The notes under the pieces: model-generated
Database searches by the model: none
Told to the model about the DNA's origin: nothing
The model's input: only the letters and a program-made list of their open reading frames with translations
DNA from: Paraphysomonas bandaiensis
Lineage: Eukaryota > Chrysophyceae
NCBI GenBank assembly: GCA_965644295.1
Contig: CBFFRP010000150.1
Location: 434,001 to 498,000, forward strand
Reading direction: 5' to 3'
Length of the DNA stretch: 64,000 nt
Shown: positions 1 through 11,404 of the stretch, piece by piece
Layout of the letters: each line of letters begins with the position of its first letter
How positions within the stretch are numbered: the first letter of the stretch is position 1
Program-made: the position numbers and the translations under genes

Positions 1-886
1 AATAGAAACTAATGAATATGTGCATACAAAGATAATATACACAGAATTCTCAGTAACACAGAACATTATGGTTGCTTTCCAATAGCAAATATTAACACTA
101 ATTAGAGAAGAGGCATATATATTAGTAAATTGCCGTCGTCGATGTATACTACCCACCCACGTCATAGGCATGCAGTTCATTTAGATACTCTCGACCATCT
201 CCTCCTCGAAAGACAACAATAATATTTAAGAAATCAATGTACTCCGCTGTATGCATATTACACTTTGGGGCAATGTCAGAGTGTGGTGTCGGGAGCCATG
301 AAAGTGTATCCACATTGAATCGATGCACATCATTTCCAGCACTTGGGCCACTTTGCAACCACCCTCCAATGATATATATCTCTCTGTAGCATTCACATAT
401 AATGACAAGCAAAATAAAAACTGAACGACATAATACATTATAACATGTACATATTTTATGATATAATAAATTATAGCGTGTAGATATATACCAGTTTACC
501 ACTGACATGACCCCACAATATATTGAAGTGAATAGTATCGTCTTTATTTCCACTAGCTAGACATATTCATCCATATACAACTTCACATATCATATTGTAT
601 CCCATTTCTATACATAATAACACATACAAGTGGTGTACCTGCGCACTAATGTAGCCGTATGACCATTGCGGCGTTCAGGTGGTCTGCCGGACACAGCTAT
701 GCCTCTATTCCACTTATTACACGATATCTGAAATGTTTGCACCACATTATAATTAGTGAGACCATTATATCCCCCAAATATATAGAGGGTATCGTCTACT
801 AGAGTAGCAGTGTGGTTCTTTAGATGAGGGGGGTGATTAGATGAGAGGTTAACTCGATCCCATTTAAGTATTTTATTATTTAACAT
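1..886 (-). CDS. Kelch-repeat protein, runs off the left edge
   Basis: Two exons can be read on the minus strand: 886-639 and 383 to about 154, joined by a 255-nt GT-AG intron whose splice restores the kelch core (HTATLV, then REIYIIGGW). Kelch hallmarks are visible: YIFGGYNG, a Trp about 25 residues later (CNKW), RNGHTATLV, then IIGGW and a degenerate RGGDG. Each is a blade of a beta-propeller used for protein binding. The first Met is at 886; more upstream exons are possible but not seen. After LHAYDV a donor is likely (several GT choices near 150-155) and the gene probably continues past base 1. Kelch-only proteins have many partners, so no specific role can be assigned. It is divergent from the Pierce-like gene across 887-1382. 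Confidence 0.75.
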
Positions 887-1382
887 GATGACGGGTGATA
901 TGAGGGGTTACACTGTGTATGGAGAGGTATGGAGCTCATGGGAGATGGATATGTGTGTGTGGATTATGAATGATACTGTTGGTTGTTTCTGTATGGGACA
1001 TACAGCAGCAGAATATACTGTACCTCTACAGGCTTTATGATACGGCACAGAGAGTAGGATTCCTGCAGTACTCATATATACACATACACAAGATGTACCT
1101 ACCTACATTCACATATGTACGTATACATACATACTATACTGCTGTGCTGTACATCGATTGTACATACATTCCTACATCCCACACTAGAAACTGAAATTAA
1201 TTGTGAGTTTGACCATTGAAGATTCTATAGTGAAAAAAAAGATGAAACGTTTCATTTTGATAGTTATCTGCTTTTAATTAACGTCTGAGAGTATTATACT
1301 CGTCAGTGCATCAATTGCTTCCTGTAGAGCATATTACAAGCTTATTTTACACGTATCGTTTTTGTTATTATCTGTGGGTACT
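887..1382. promoter_or_regulatory. Divergent intergenic space with TACAGCAG motif
   Basis: This space lies between the starts of the kelch gene (-) and the Pierce-like gene (+). TACAGCAG starts at 1001, followed by AATATACTG, and CTGCTGTG lies near 1139. Similar motifs sit in most other head-to-head spaces of this window. Promoter function is inferred. Confidence 0.35.
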
Positions 1383-1982
1383 ATGTCACAGCGAGGTCGC
1401 GGACTTTTGGAAGTTAATCCATCTCCAAACCCTTTTTTCCAGACTACATCCTCCGATATTGGGTCCAAAATAGATCAACGAGCGGCTGTTCAGTGGACAA
1501 GACCAGATCTTCCCGAGGAGTATGATGATAATCAAGAGCAATCTCCCCAAAAAAGTACTAAAGATTACGGAGAAGATTTCTCATTTCTCTATGCACGATC
1601 GTCTGATGTCATTGGTGGTAAGTTGGACAAGAAAGTTAGTAAAATGGCCGCTTGTATGGATACCGCACCTTGCAAGCATCGGAAAACGTGCCGTATTTCA
1701 GCAGCTAGTGCGAGGGAGGAAAGTAAAGTTATAAAACAGGATGTTGAGAAGGTTCTGCAGTCGTACAAACACAATCCCAAAGATGAAAATCCTCTGTATA
1801 CAACATCAACAAATGAGTACGGGAAAAAGACCCCAAGTATAGCCACATATGTGTCCGAGAGAGCAAGCCGCCCTCAGGGATTTTCGAAGAGCTTTAACGG
1901 AATTAAACCGAAGAATAGCAGTTTGAACACTTCTCTGACTAAGTCAACTGTTCATCCGAAACTGGATCCACAATTCATGTAA
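1383..1982 (+). CDS. Pierce-like axonemal (microtubule inner) protein
   Basis: Single exon, 199 residues from the ATG at 1383; an in-frame ATG at 1362 would add seven residues (MLLSVGT). I prefer 1383 because MSQRGRG is a more natural start. The C-terminal third (NPLYTTSTNEYGKK, then SKSFNG, SLNTSLTKS) resembles the Pierce1/Pierce2 family (C9orf116), whose members coat the inside of ciliary doublet microtubules in animals. The N-terminal half has related short motifs (NPFFQTTSSDIGSK, FLYARSSDVIGGK), so the protein may carry three weak repeats of a 'F/LYxTSSxxYG-K' element. The assignment rests on motif memory, not an alignment. It fits the presence of B9D1 3 kb away. Confidence 0.5.
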   Translation: MSQRGRGLLEVNPSPNPFFQTTSSDIGSKIDQRAAVQWTRPDLPEEYDDNQEQSPQKSTKDYGEDFSFLYARSSDVIGGKLDKKVSKMAACMDTAPCKHRKTCRISAASAREESKVIKQDVEKVLQSYKHNPKDENPLYTTSTNEYGKKTPSIATYVSERASRPQGFSKSFNGIKPKNSSLNTSLTKSTVHPKLDPQFM

Positions 1983-2513
1983 TGTTGTTTTGTAAGTTTC
2001 TAAGCATGAGGTTAGCGACGTAGGTATGTAGATAATATAGTGCGAGTTTTCCAATATTTGTATGGAGTCGTGTTTGCGATGTTGGCTTGCTGATATGAAA
2101 ACTCCTCGTCCCATGAATAATATTTATACATAATTCTTTTCACTCCATTAAGAACTTGGCCATTTGTACGACTGACCCAATGTTATATACCAAACCCGTC
2201 ATTGCGTAATATAGTGCGAAGGAATGTGCAACGAGTGCATTACAATGAGAGATATAAACCTAAGTTAATTTAATTTAATCTTTGTCAAGTAATTGTAGAG
2301 TAGCTGAATCTTAGGTCCAACTGTTGGAGCATTGACGCAACAACATAGCTGTCAACCAAACAAGGGATAGAGTTCTATCAAGACTCTAAATATGAATCAG
2401 AACAGAGAATGTGATGAGGAATGAAGTAGCAGTCTATACGTCTGCAGTCTGCACCGCATTAGACTAATATGAACGCAACCTTATTAAAATCTTTCAAACA
2501 AGCTTTGCTCAAA

Positions 2514-2617
2514 AGTACACACAAATTTCATCACATCGTATTTCGACATCGACGAACTGATCAACAGTACACACAAATTTCATCATATCGTATTTCGACA
2601 TTGACGAACTGCTAATA
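2514..2617. repeat. 52-bp tandem duplication
   Basis: A unit starting AGTACACACAAATTTCATCA at 2514 recurs at 2566 with a few substitutions. It lies just 3' of the phosphatase gene. No coding role is seen. Confidence 0.8.
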
Positions 2618-2781
2618 TAATCATGCACCAGTAAAATTACCACTAACCGCGACTTTATAATAATAAACATCACATGCACCAAGTCGGGTGCAGCTTCCTT
2701 AGCTGATAATACTATAAGAAGCGATAATGTATCTTTGTGACTGTAAATATAATGTTTCTCTATTGTCTTCAATCATATCAT

Positions 2782-4241
2782 TCACAAAATCAAGCACGCG
2801 GGTCCGATATCTCCCACACTTTTTTGGCGTTTGTACGAATGCTTTACCCTGCGTCAAAGATATTCGTCATGCACAAATCCTGCTGGTATAAATATTGCTT
2901 GCAGGGAACATACCTGTTCCATTCATAGAACTCCCACTCCTTTCCTGCATTCCGGGTTACAGATGATCGACCAAGGTGGGATATTTCAAATTGCGCTAGT
3001 TGAAGTTTAAATCCGTCGTTGGGATGGATATATGGCCTGAATATCTCGTCATCAGTACACCACACACAATAAAACTATAGCATTGAAACGGATACAGGAT
3101 ATGCACACGCCACACTGTGAGTAAGCAATATGTGAAATCCTACTTACCGACAGGTCCGTATATGGTTATATGCATGTTTAAGAAATATGTCGTACGTGGA
3201 CATCAAGTGAAGAAGAACTATGGCCACGGACCGAGACACTCCTACGGAAAAATCACAACGGGTTATATTCAAAGATATTAGACACATACCAGACACACAG
3301 TGAACCAGTACACGACCATTAAGCTGCTCCACGCGACGAATAAACGCAACCGACTCCTCATAGAAGTCCATAATGTTAGTGTCAGGCGAATCTATTGTTC
3401 AAAGAACAAATATGTGAGAAGACTACACGTAAATGAATACCGAACAAACCGACCTAGCATATTTACTTTATGATAGATGAATGACCCAGGGAAGTTGTTG
3501 TTGAGTTGGACAGCAACATTAAGAACGTGGGTTATTCCAATGCGACGGAGTATTCCTGCATCGGCTGCATCTCGTTTCGACCCGATAACGATGTGTTTAG
3601 TAATTATACTCTAAATAGAGAGAGGAAACAAATTAAATTACACTGTGCAAGGGAGAATAGAAAAAACGTTCTTGTTATGCATACAAGTTGTAATATTGCA
3701 TTTCAATGCACACATACCGGTCCATCAAGATCAACTAACATCTTTCCACGAGGCTTGTGGTGCCTCAGTGTCTCCGCGTCCGGTCCTTGTAATATCACAA
3801 TACATTAGAAATAGAATATAGGCAGAACAAGTACTTCAGAAGAAATAGCCATCACATTAGCAAATACATTTATAGATATAATGACACTGTAGGGGTGAGT
3901 CGTATCTTACCAGGGTGAGATCTTATAGCCCCGGCGGCGTCTCGAACAATTTTTTTCTCCAAGTCTTCATACTTCGTAGATAACATAAACACAGGGCCAC
4001 AAGTTTCAGGTGTATCCATCATATATCCAACATCTGTGAACAAACTCGAATCATCACGGTGTCTGACTTGAATTCGAGCCACTTGGCGTTTGCTTGTGGT
4101 AATCACATCACCGGTGCTCTTCCTCCGCCGACCACTATCCTTATCACGACCGTTCCTCTGGTTGTTGATTGGACTATTTTTTGAAGAGGAACTAACGAGA
4201 CCATCTGCACCCCGTCTCATGCTTCTCAAACCAAACAACAA
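2782..4241 (-). CDS. Dual-specificity protein phosphatase
   Basis: Seven exons on the minus strand can be joined in frame: 4241-3911, 3785-3718, 3610-3454, 3391-3290, 3241-3148, 3036-2914 and 2848-2782, giving about 313 residues and a TGA stop. The catalytic loop is HCVSGVSRS, matching the HCx5R signature of cysteine-dependent phosphatases; its Cys is split from the Arg by an intron inside the loop. The general-acid region LDSPDTNIMDF and the following helix (SVAIVLLHLM) are those of DUSP-type enzymes that remove phosphate from Ser/Thr and Tyr. The first 110 residues are basic and Ser-rich with no recognised domain; they probably set localisation or docking. Alternative start Met at 4220. Substrate unknown; a MAP kinase is encoded in the same window but no link is shown. 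Confidence 0.88.
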
Positions 4242-4926
4242 TAGCTACACCCCTGTATTGATATTGTTGTTTATTATGTATTCATGAATATATAATCAAA
4301 CTGTTTATCAGTTAATTCCAATGGCTTACACCATAATACCTCTTTGGTTTGCCTTATAATATACCACAGAGTGGACTAGAGGCATATGGAATGAACTATT
4401 AGTTGGTGTTATTACGTTATGCTTATATATGCCACCTGCTGCTGTATACGCTGTCCATAGTGCACTACGTCGTACCCCTCTGGATGATGGGGAATTGAGT
4501 AGCTCGCGGAAATACCTCACACATAATATAAAACACAGGATTTTAGGACAACTTTCTTCTTGAAATCTGAAAATCCTTTGTTTTTGAGTTTTGTTGGAGT
4601 TTCAATACCAGCAGTATGTACAGCAGAGTATGCAGTGGATCAGTGTATGTATTCTCTATGTACTTATACAGCAGCAGGAGTGAGACCGTAGTTTGAATTT
4701 TGTTTTAAGGTGTATGTATGTATGTATGTATAGCATAAGGAATAGTCGAACACTCCACACTAACACAATATTCATCAAGACATCACTATAGTATAGATTC
4801 CGAGTGTAGTTCTAACAGGATTCTTGACCAGTTAATTCCTTCTAGCAGTTAAATCAATGGAGAGCAAGTAGGTGTTATTATAGATGAGGTGCGCTGTGTA
4901 ATCATAGACACAGAGGTGAGAATAAC
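4242..4926. promoter_or_regulatory. Divergent intergenic space with TACAGCAG motifs
   Basis: This is the space between the phosphatase (-) and B9D1 (+). CTGCTGTA starts at 4439 and runs into TACGCTG; TACAGCAG starts at 4619 and again at 4667. A short TATG run lies near 4710-4730. Shared promoter function is inferred. Confidence 0.4.
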
Positions 4927-5755
4927 ATGGCGGCTTTTTTTGTTTCCTGTACGGGTCAAATAGAAAAAGCAGAGGTTCGACTGATCGTTAATTGTGTGTA
5001 TTGCTATTATACTTATATGATATATATTCAGCTTGGAGACTTAGATGACTTATATTGTCGATATGCCTTCCACTTTGGACCCGATTGGACAATAGTTGCG
5101 GTACAAATGAGTGAGAGTCGCATTTTATATGGGGTAAACTTTGTATGTAGGGTATAGACACTGGTGTCTCGCAGATAGCTAAGAACAGTGGATGTGGGTA
5201 TGACTCTTCAGTGGTCTGGAACTTTCCTATAGATGCTAAATTTAAGTCCACAAATCCGTTTGGGTGGCCTCGCGTTGCTGTCAGTGTGAGTGTTAAATCA
5301 TGTGTATTACCTGATGTATATTATGAGTGGCAAGTTTTTGTGGTATATAATGGTCTGCCACTGTGTGTATAGGTAGCAGGTGTGGACTTCCTCGGTCGTG
5401 ATGTAATTCGGGGCTACGGCTCTGCCTTAATTCCCGTCACCCCCGGCTCACATATCGTGGATATAACCGTGTATACTCCTCAGTCATCCTCTCTTATTAC
5501 ACAGTGGGCGTCGTGGTTTTCGGGAAACCCTCCAGAGGTACTCTATGAATGCTAGTCTTCTTCTCATATTGATTATATTGTGTAGTTCTTTGATTCAAAG
5601 TTTGTGTGTCAAAGTGATGGCCGAGAGGTAACACGCGTTCGAACCACAGGAGTTGTGCGACTAAAGTTAAATGTGTCAACGAAAGGTTAGTATGGTGTAC
5701 CCACAATATTTATTTCATACCTTCAGGATATCATTGGCTATATAGTCTTTTGTAA
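4927..5755 (+). CDS. B9D1: B9 domain-containing protein 1, ciliary transition zone
   Basis: Six exons: 4927-4974, 5032-5100, 5151-5285, 5373-5537, 5586-5685 and 5727-5755. They give 181 residues ending in TAA. The B9 fold is clear almost from the first residue: TGQIEKAE, then LYCRYAFHFGPDW, VVWNFPIDAKFKSTNPFGWP, and GRDVIRGYGSALIPVTPGSH, followed by FTSWF-like WASWFSGNPPE and GREVTRVRTTG. Length and motif order match animal B9D1, which works with B9D2 and MKS1 in the MKS complex at the base of cilia, gating entry of membrane proteins. It is strong evidence that this organism builds cilia at some stage. Introns are 41-87 nt with GT-AG ends. No oddities seen. Confidence 0.93.
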
Positions 5756-6242
5756 CAGAACTTTTGTGTCAGGTATGGAGGCAGTAGGCTACTCCACTAA
5801 ACCATCCAGTCGAAAATCAGCAGCGATTTCATCATAGAGTAACTCTGAAAATGAACTAACAAAGACGCTGGTGAGAATTTTCTTACCACGACTGTTGATT
5901 ATATGGGACTAGGTTTGTATGCATACGTAATTACCTCATCATGAATGTGGAACTGATAGTGATACAGTGGTGTATATGTCTGATTTTGAAGTAATTAGCA
6001 TGTTTTAAATTAAAAATATTCTATCCTAGGTATATGTGACTCATTTTATATTTAAATTCAAGGCTCAGTCTCGTAGGCCAGTACTTAGCATGATAGCTCA
6101 ACAAGAAATTATGCATGGTGAAAGAATGAGCTTAGTTACAAGGGTAGTACGCTTATTTAACATATATTTCAGCTACGAATCATATAGTAACCTCAGCGAG
6201 GCCACATATGCACTAACAACTATAAACTTTAACTGTAGTACA

Positions 6243-6504
6243 CTATTATACTTAAATGCAACAATAATGACCTTTTATTCTTCGCGTCATCAGTATATCA
6301 GTATCGCACTCCCACATTCCTCAATCAGATGTTGCCTCTCTTGTACTATCACACTTCCTTTCGACTCACTGTTGCTGGATACAGCGGAAAACCCTTATAT
6401 CCCACTGGTGTTCAACTACACACTCTCTTCCACGTGTTTTCTGCTACTGGCTATTATACTTAAATGCAACAATAATGACCTTTTATTCTTCGCGTCATCA
6501 GTAT
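6243..6504. repeat. 54-bp exact direct repeats, 208 bp apart
   Basis: The sequence beginning CTATTATACTTAAATGCAAC occurs at 6243-6296 and again at 6451-6504 without a mismatch. It suggests a recent local duplication or recombination remnant. Confidence 0.85.
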
Positions 6505-6689
6505 CAGATCACCATACTCATAAGGGTATATTGCTGCTTCCCCTGGTTGCTGTGAGGCACACAAGGTAGTCCCAGATGAAAATTGCACAAAATGTATGTC
6601 TAGTCTTAAGCGTTCCAGTGTGGTAGTAATTGACTTATATCACTGCTATCACTTGTCATGCTGTACGTTGTACAGCGTCCCTACATACA

Positions 6690-6900
6690 CATCTATCATA
6701 TAGCGAGAATGGTCGAACCTTGGTGCTTGCGGCGACGCACAAGCAGTTCTCGTAGCGTTACAAGAGTTTACACTAGTAGTTAGTAAATGGTAGATGCTTA
6801 TCTAGCTTGACTAGTTTGGCCATCTAGCTACTAAGCTGGTGCAGATTTTTAATGCCTATTGGTAAATATAAGACTTTCAATAATAGTATCGGCAGTATTC
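6690..6900 (+). repeat. Dispersed repeat, tail module copy
   Basis: It contains the module ACCTTGGTGCTTGCGGCGAC (from 6718) and ends near GCCTATTGGTAAATATAAGA, like the copies at 11764, 24888 and 31420. The preceding TATCATATAGCGAG resembles the flank of the 12.2-kb copy in reverse complement. Probably the 3' end of a non-autonomous or LINE-derived element. Confidence 0.65.
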
Positions 6901-7572
6901 TCGTCTGAAGATGCAAATGGTCGTTTTTCCAAGTAACTTGAAAGATCTGATTATGTATCTAGAATTCTGTCAGCAACTGGGTTGACCTAGTTTTATTCCT
7001 TAGACGACTGACTAAATATGAATCCATGAGTAATAACCATTATTGAATATACATAACTATATTGCCTTAAGTATCTCGTAGTAAGCATTAACTGGCTGAT
7101 GTTGGATGCTTGTTTACATGATAACCTCCTAGCAAGTGTTAATAAGTATGATATGGAGTAAGTATCATAGTACTTCAGCTATGATTAATCAAACGAACTA
7201 CTAATCCTTTCAAAATACGCTTTGGTTTCGAAACCAACCGTTTCCAATAATATATTGTTTTGTGTGTGAGGTTGCTACATGCTGTTGTCATATTTGTGTA
7301 TTGTAATTGATATAAACATATGATTGACACTGATAACCCACACAGACAGCAAGATTTCATGACGTTTTCAAAGAGAATTTGAGGACATGCATGAAGATTA
7401 TTGTGTGAAGAGAACGAAGGGTCTACATACATACCTGAGCGGATAAGTCTTGCCTATGCTAATAATATTATATATTATTCTCGGCTCTCTAACTTCATCA
7501 GCTGAGCTATACTGCATTGGTTTCACTTTAACTGCTGTATAACCTCATTGTTCTGTAATTCGTAGTTATCGA

Positions 7573-7866
7573 GCTTGTGTAACAATTAATTGGTTTTCAA
7601 TTTATTGGCAATAATTGCCAAAATTTAACTAATTGGTATCAAAATTGGTAATGGCACCTAGACACCTTGAAATAAATGTTGATGTTTCTGCATGAAAAGC
7701 GGCATCTTTGGGATGAGATAATTATATAGTTCAAAAAGTTATTCTAAAATCTAGCGATAGAATTGAAGGCAATTGTTGCCAATTAATTGCATTGCCAATA
7801 ATTGAATGCTTGATTAATAATTGCAATTATTATTGTTGTACATCCAATTAATTGTTACGCAAACCT
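7573..7866. mobile_element. AT-rich MITE-like inverted-repeat element
   Basis: The left end reads TGTGTAACAATTAATTGG and the right end CCAATTAATTGTTACGCA, an inverted pair about 16 bp long. The interior is packed with AATTG/CAATT. No coding capacity. Related ends (GCGTATCAATTAATTG, TGCATAACAATTAAATTG) occur at 29.85 and 30.40 kb. Confidence 0.5.
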
Positions 7867-8168
7867 GGTACAATAATTTATGACTAAGTGTATAACTAAT
7901 ATTAACTAGGTTGAATTCTGTATTAATTTGACTAGGCATTTAAACTAAAATTAGCGTGACTAGGTAATATGCATGGCCGGGTTGAATAATATTTCCCAAC
8001 AAATAAAAAGCCATAATGTAGCATTCATGCATTATTCAATTATACGCAGTATTCATGAAGAAGCGTATAAGATAATACATTGGAGTAATCGCAACCTATC
8101 AGACTCAGTACCATTATATATTATTATATTCATTATGAATCGACATACACAACAATTCAAAAACAAAT

Positions 8169-9801
8169 TCATAGTCTATACAATATAGAGTAAGATACAA
8201 AGAACATGATTACAATGCACGAGAAGATATACCCCGATGATATTGATATAGTAGACAAAATAGAGTGACTTTTAGATTTCCTAGCTAGGCCAAAGGTCCT
8301 TACTTTAATTCTATAGTTAGTACGATCTGTGTTGGACTTATTTTTACGAATTTTATCTACACCGTACAAAGGCGTCGTATTAAAAGCCCAGATATAAATA
8401 GCATCCGATCTTAGAAAAGTGTTCATATCATGCTTCATACCTCAAAACAATATTATCAGTATTTTCCATTAGGGTTGCTTATAAAAGTAATTATTGGATA
8501 TCACTCACCTTTCACAATCTTAAATACAGGAATGTACGCATACTCCTGCCAGTACCATTTCAAGTAGCCCATGTATACTAGACCTCTTTGAAGTCTATTC
8601 GTGCCTTGGGCGTTGCTGGAACAATCAACAAGCAGATGGTTGTGAAATGAATCAGGATAAGTGTCACAGCATGTGGAGGGTTCATCGAATGGATTAGCAG
8701 AACACCGTATTGATGAATCAGTCCCATACTGGCAATGTGCACTGTTTTCGAATTCTGTGATTTGGCAGTTGCAGGAATCATGACTACCCAGGACAAAACG
8801 CACATCTCTCTCTCGAAAGGATGCCGTGTGTAGTTCTCGTAACGTATCATTTTTTGCTAGAGTAGCTAGATAGCTGTACCCGTGTAATTCCTCCATAATA
8901 AGTCCATATTTCCATGTGTTATACCTCGGACATAATGACGCCTGATTAGAGCTGTAGGTAATGAATTCTGTGCATGACAGATTTACACCTGTATCTCTTA
9001 GGGGAATACAAGAGGAGTTGGGACGATCACTCGAAAAATACAAATACGATGATGGATCGGATATGATATACCTAATTTTTACGTTATATTTTTTATTAAC
9101 TGTGCCAAAAAGAGAATGTGTGGTAGCCCATGCGTATCTGTGTATCATTTGCCCACCAGCTGAAAATCCCAAGTACACTACGCGTGATAAGAGAGGAAAC
9201 TGGTCGCTGCTAACTATAACTGAATATACACTATCAAGCATATCAAACGAAGATACGCCACTAAATAAGGTTTTATGACCGTCATTGATGACAGCATCAC
9301 CACCAGATATCCAGGATGTATTGCCTAACCAATACAGACTGTACATATTTGACAATGTAGTGTCTTGAGCGGTGTCCTCTACCTCTCCATTTCTCCACAT
9401 ATTTCCACTGATACTTTGATGGAAGAACCACGGAACAATCGCTAAAACACTTTCTTCGAGTCCACGATCTTGTAAAGCTGAAAGTAATGTACAGAAACAG
9501 AAATCTGCAGCTTCATTAAAGCCATGTATTGCAACTATAACAACAGTTATATTGGAACCATTTCTGTTGTATTCTTTATTAGCGTATACGGGAATAAAAT
9601 ACTCTGCTAGCGTATATATCTGAGCGCGTTAGGAGAGTATCCCGTATCATACTTACTGTTATGTGTAGATTCCGATTGTGTTATGTTCATTGGCCACATT
9701 CTTCTATAAGAACTTAAATCCCCACATGTTTCAGTGGAATTAGAGGATACTAACAACAAGATAAACTCTAATATATGAGTGATAGTAATCCCTCTGTACA
9801 T
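8169..9801 (-). CDS. Secreted or membrane-anchored alpha/beta-hydrolase
   Basis: Three exons: 9801-9657, 9606-8509 and 8440-8169, about 504 residues. The N-terminus is a signal peptide (MYRGITITHILEFILLLVSS). The catalytic body has VIVAIHGFN, an oxyanion-type strand-loop, and YLGFSAGGQMIH, which carries the GxSxG nucleophile elbow. Later come SDPSSYLYF, CPRYNTWKYGL and LGSHDSCNC, where the Asp/His of the triad are plausible. Many Cys suggest disulphides outside the cell. If exon 2 is not spliced at the strong GTGAGT donor, the protein ends eight bases later with TGA. With splicing, exon 3 adds a basic segment and a C-terminal hydrophobic stretch (FSCIVIMFFVSYSILY) that could anchor it in the membrane. 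Substrate unknown. The start of the exon 2 reading was fixed by frame continuity. Confidence 0.7.
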
Positions 9802-10299
9802 ATGAACTGCTCTGTTACTGTGTGCTTGTATGTGTATAGTGTAGTGATATCGTTTATCATACTCTAGTTACCACAGTCATGGACTAAACACTCAGGTTGA
9901 CCTGATTTCATTTCAATCAAATTGACCTGATATCGAGTGAAGCATGTCTTTATATAAGAATAATGATGCATATCAATCATATACTATCCTATCGAGAGGG
10001 ATTCTATAAGAACTACAGTACATGTGTATACAGCAGTAGGTGTGATATCTAGATATTAGATAAGGGGATATCAGGATATTACATTACATAACCTCTAAAA
10101 AATGAGATTTCTAGATTTCAGGAAAGTAGGATCTTCTAAAAATCTTCTGTTTTGAGGTGTGTAGAAAATGATGCATAGGATACCGAGCAAATGCATCTTG
10201 ATACTAACGCTGGAATGATACCACAGACAGCATCACACCCATATATATGAATGAATTCACATGGCGGCATTTCATTCATAACATATCTCCACTATATAC
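9802..10299. promoter_or_regulatory. Divergent intergenic space with TACAGCAG motif
   Basis: This space separates the hydrolase (-) from the cupin (+). TATACAGCAGTAGG is centred at 10032. An ATATCTAGATATTAGAT-rich palindromic patch follows at about 10048. Promoter role inferred from recurrence elsewhere. Confidence 0.35.
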
Positions 10300-10749
10300 A
10301 TGAAAACACTACCAAGTACCGTTAAAGCCTATAAACGAACATCTACTTTCACCAAAAAAACAGTCCCGAAGGGTTTATTACATCGCCATAACACAAAGGT
10401 GGGAACATGGGGATTAATAGTAGTAGTCAACGGTTCACTGAACTATACTATATTTAATGATGGGAAAACGAGACCTGACATTCGTATTCTCACCCCTGGT
10501 AATCCTGGAGTTATTGAACCACAAGTATACCATAAAGTTGAGTTGCGAACTGATGATACTCAATTTTATGTCGAATTTTACGCCAATGAAGAAAAAGCCG
10601 TGAAGATTCCCGGTTTCATGAAATCATCTACGGTCACTGATGTATCGACGTCTCCAAAATCAAAATTTAAGCCTAGCACAATGTTTCTGTTTAGAAGTAT
10701 CACGTACGCAGCGATTGGTGGTTTTGTAGCGTGGTGGGTATTGCGTTAG
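10300..10749 (+). CDS. DUF1971 (TehB-related) cupin with C-terminal membrane anchor
   Basis: Single exon, 149 residues. Residues 1-105 follow the pattern of the bacterial DUF1971 family, small cupins annotated as tellurite-resistance related: LPSTVKAYKRTSTFT, then VPKGLLHRHNTKVGTWG, GSLNYTIF, and PGNPGVIEPQVYHKVE before a FYVEFY strand. The His-rich cupin positions (LLHRHNT, VYHKVE) look intact, so a metal site is possible; the reaction is not established. Unlike the bacterial proteins it continues with a Ser/Lys linker and ends in one hydrophobic helix (ITYAAIGGFVAWWVLR), consistent with a tail anchor. That fusion, plus lack of introns, hints at an acquired bacterial gene adapted to a eukaryotic membrane. 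The start ATG lies 40 bases after a TATG-like leader; no upstream Met in frame. Confidence 0.75.
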   Translation: MKTLPSTVKAYKRTSTFTKKTVPKGLLHRHNTKVGTWGLIVVVNGSLNYTIFNDGKTRPDIRILTPGNPGVIEPQVYHKVELRTDDTQFYVEFYANEEKAVKIPGFMKSSTVTDVSTSPKSKFKPSTMFLFRSITYAAIGGFVAWWVLR

Positions 10750-11235
10750 CACATCTTCACTAGTGTGCACACAGCCCCACCCCGTTTAGTATCGCATGGA
10801 TTCTATTTGTTAAGGGTATATTTTGCTAAGTAACTTATAGTTAATAACATTATGACCCCCTCCCAGCTCCTCCATTGTTTATTTATTGGCCACGTTTATT
10901 CGCCCATGCCTAGTGTATAACAACCGCTAGTTCATTCTCCACACGCGGGACCACATTCTAATACTAAAAATTACTTGTAAATACCTCTATGTACATGAAG
11001 TACGATTATGTAGATTACAGTTATAATATTACTACTAAATATTAAGTACTTGGTACTTTTTACTATGATCTATTCAATCGACTCTTTATTAGTATAATTC
11101 GATTCGCATATATTTATTGTTAATCTTTATATGAAAATAGACATCAAACGAATTTTTCTGATATTTCATTGGTCTACAATTAGTTTTTACTTGTTTCTCT
11201 AATCAGGGCTATATATTGTATTGATAGTAAACAAC

Positions 11236-11369
11236 GGGGCTACTAAGGAACTAGGGAACAATATATTGCAATACTATTGTTAGATAGCGCTTCATCAATC
11301 ATATTGATGGAGTTTTTAAACCGACCCAACAATACTATTTCAATATAATATATTTCTCCCTAGCCCTGG
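11236..11369. mobile_element. MITE-like element, second copy of the 15.8-kb family
   Basis: It contains CTAGGGAACAATATATTGCA, CAATACTATTGTTAGATAGC and ends CTCCCTAGCCCTGG. The same blocks occur in reverse complement at 15808-15962. The ends are imperfectly inverted (GGGAACAATA against TATTTCTCCC). Interior has no coding capacity. Confidence 0.55.
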
Positions 11370-11404
11370 CAAACAGTTGTGTAAGCATAGTGGAGACTGA
11401 AGAC

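Larger units (their letters stand above)
5756..8168. other. Gene-poor, repeat-bearing stretch
   Basis: No supported gene. It holds a 54-bp exact direct repeat (6243 and 6451), one copy of the dispersed tail repeat (6690-6900) and an AT-rich inverted-repeat element (7573-7866). Open frames at 6036-6569, 7175-7432 and 7973-8188 have no recognisable motif. Confidence 0.6.

Noticed and set aside
389-553. Minus-strand coding run within the kelch intron
   Set aside because: Removing it restores the kelch consensus; keeping it inserts a non-kelch segment.
6036-6569. 177-residue open frame
   Set aside because: Contains the 54-bp direct repeat twice, no family motif, no promoter or splice context.
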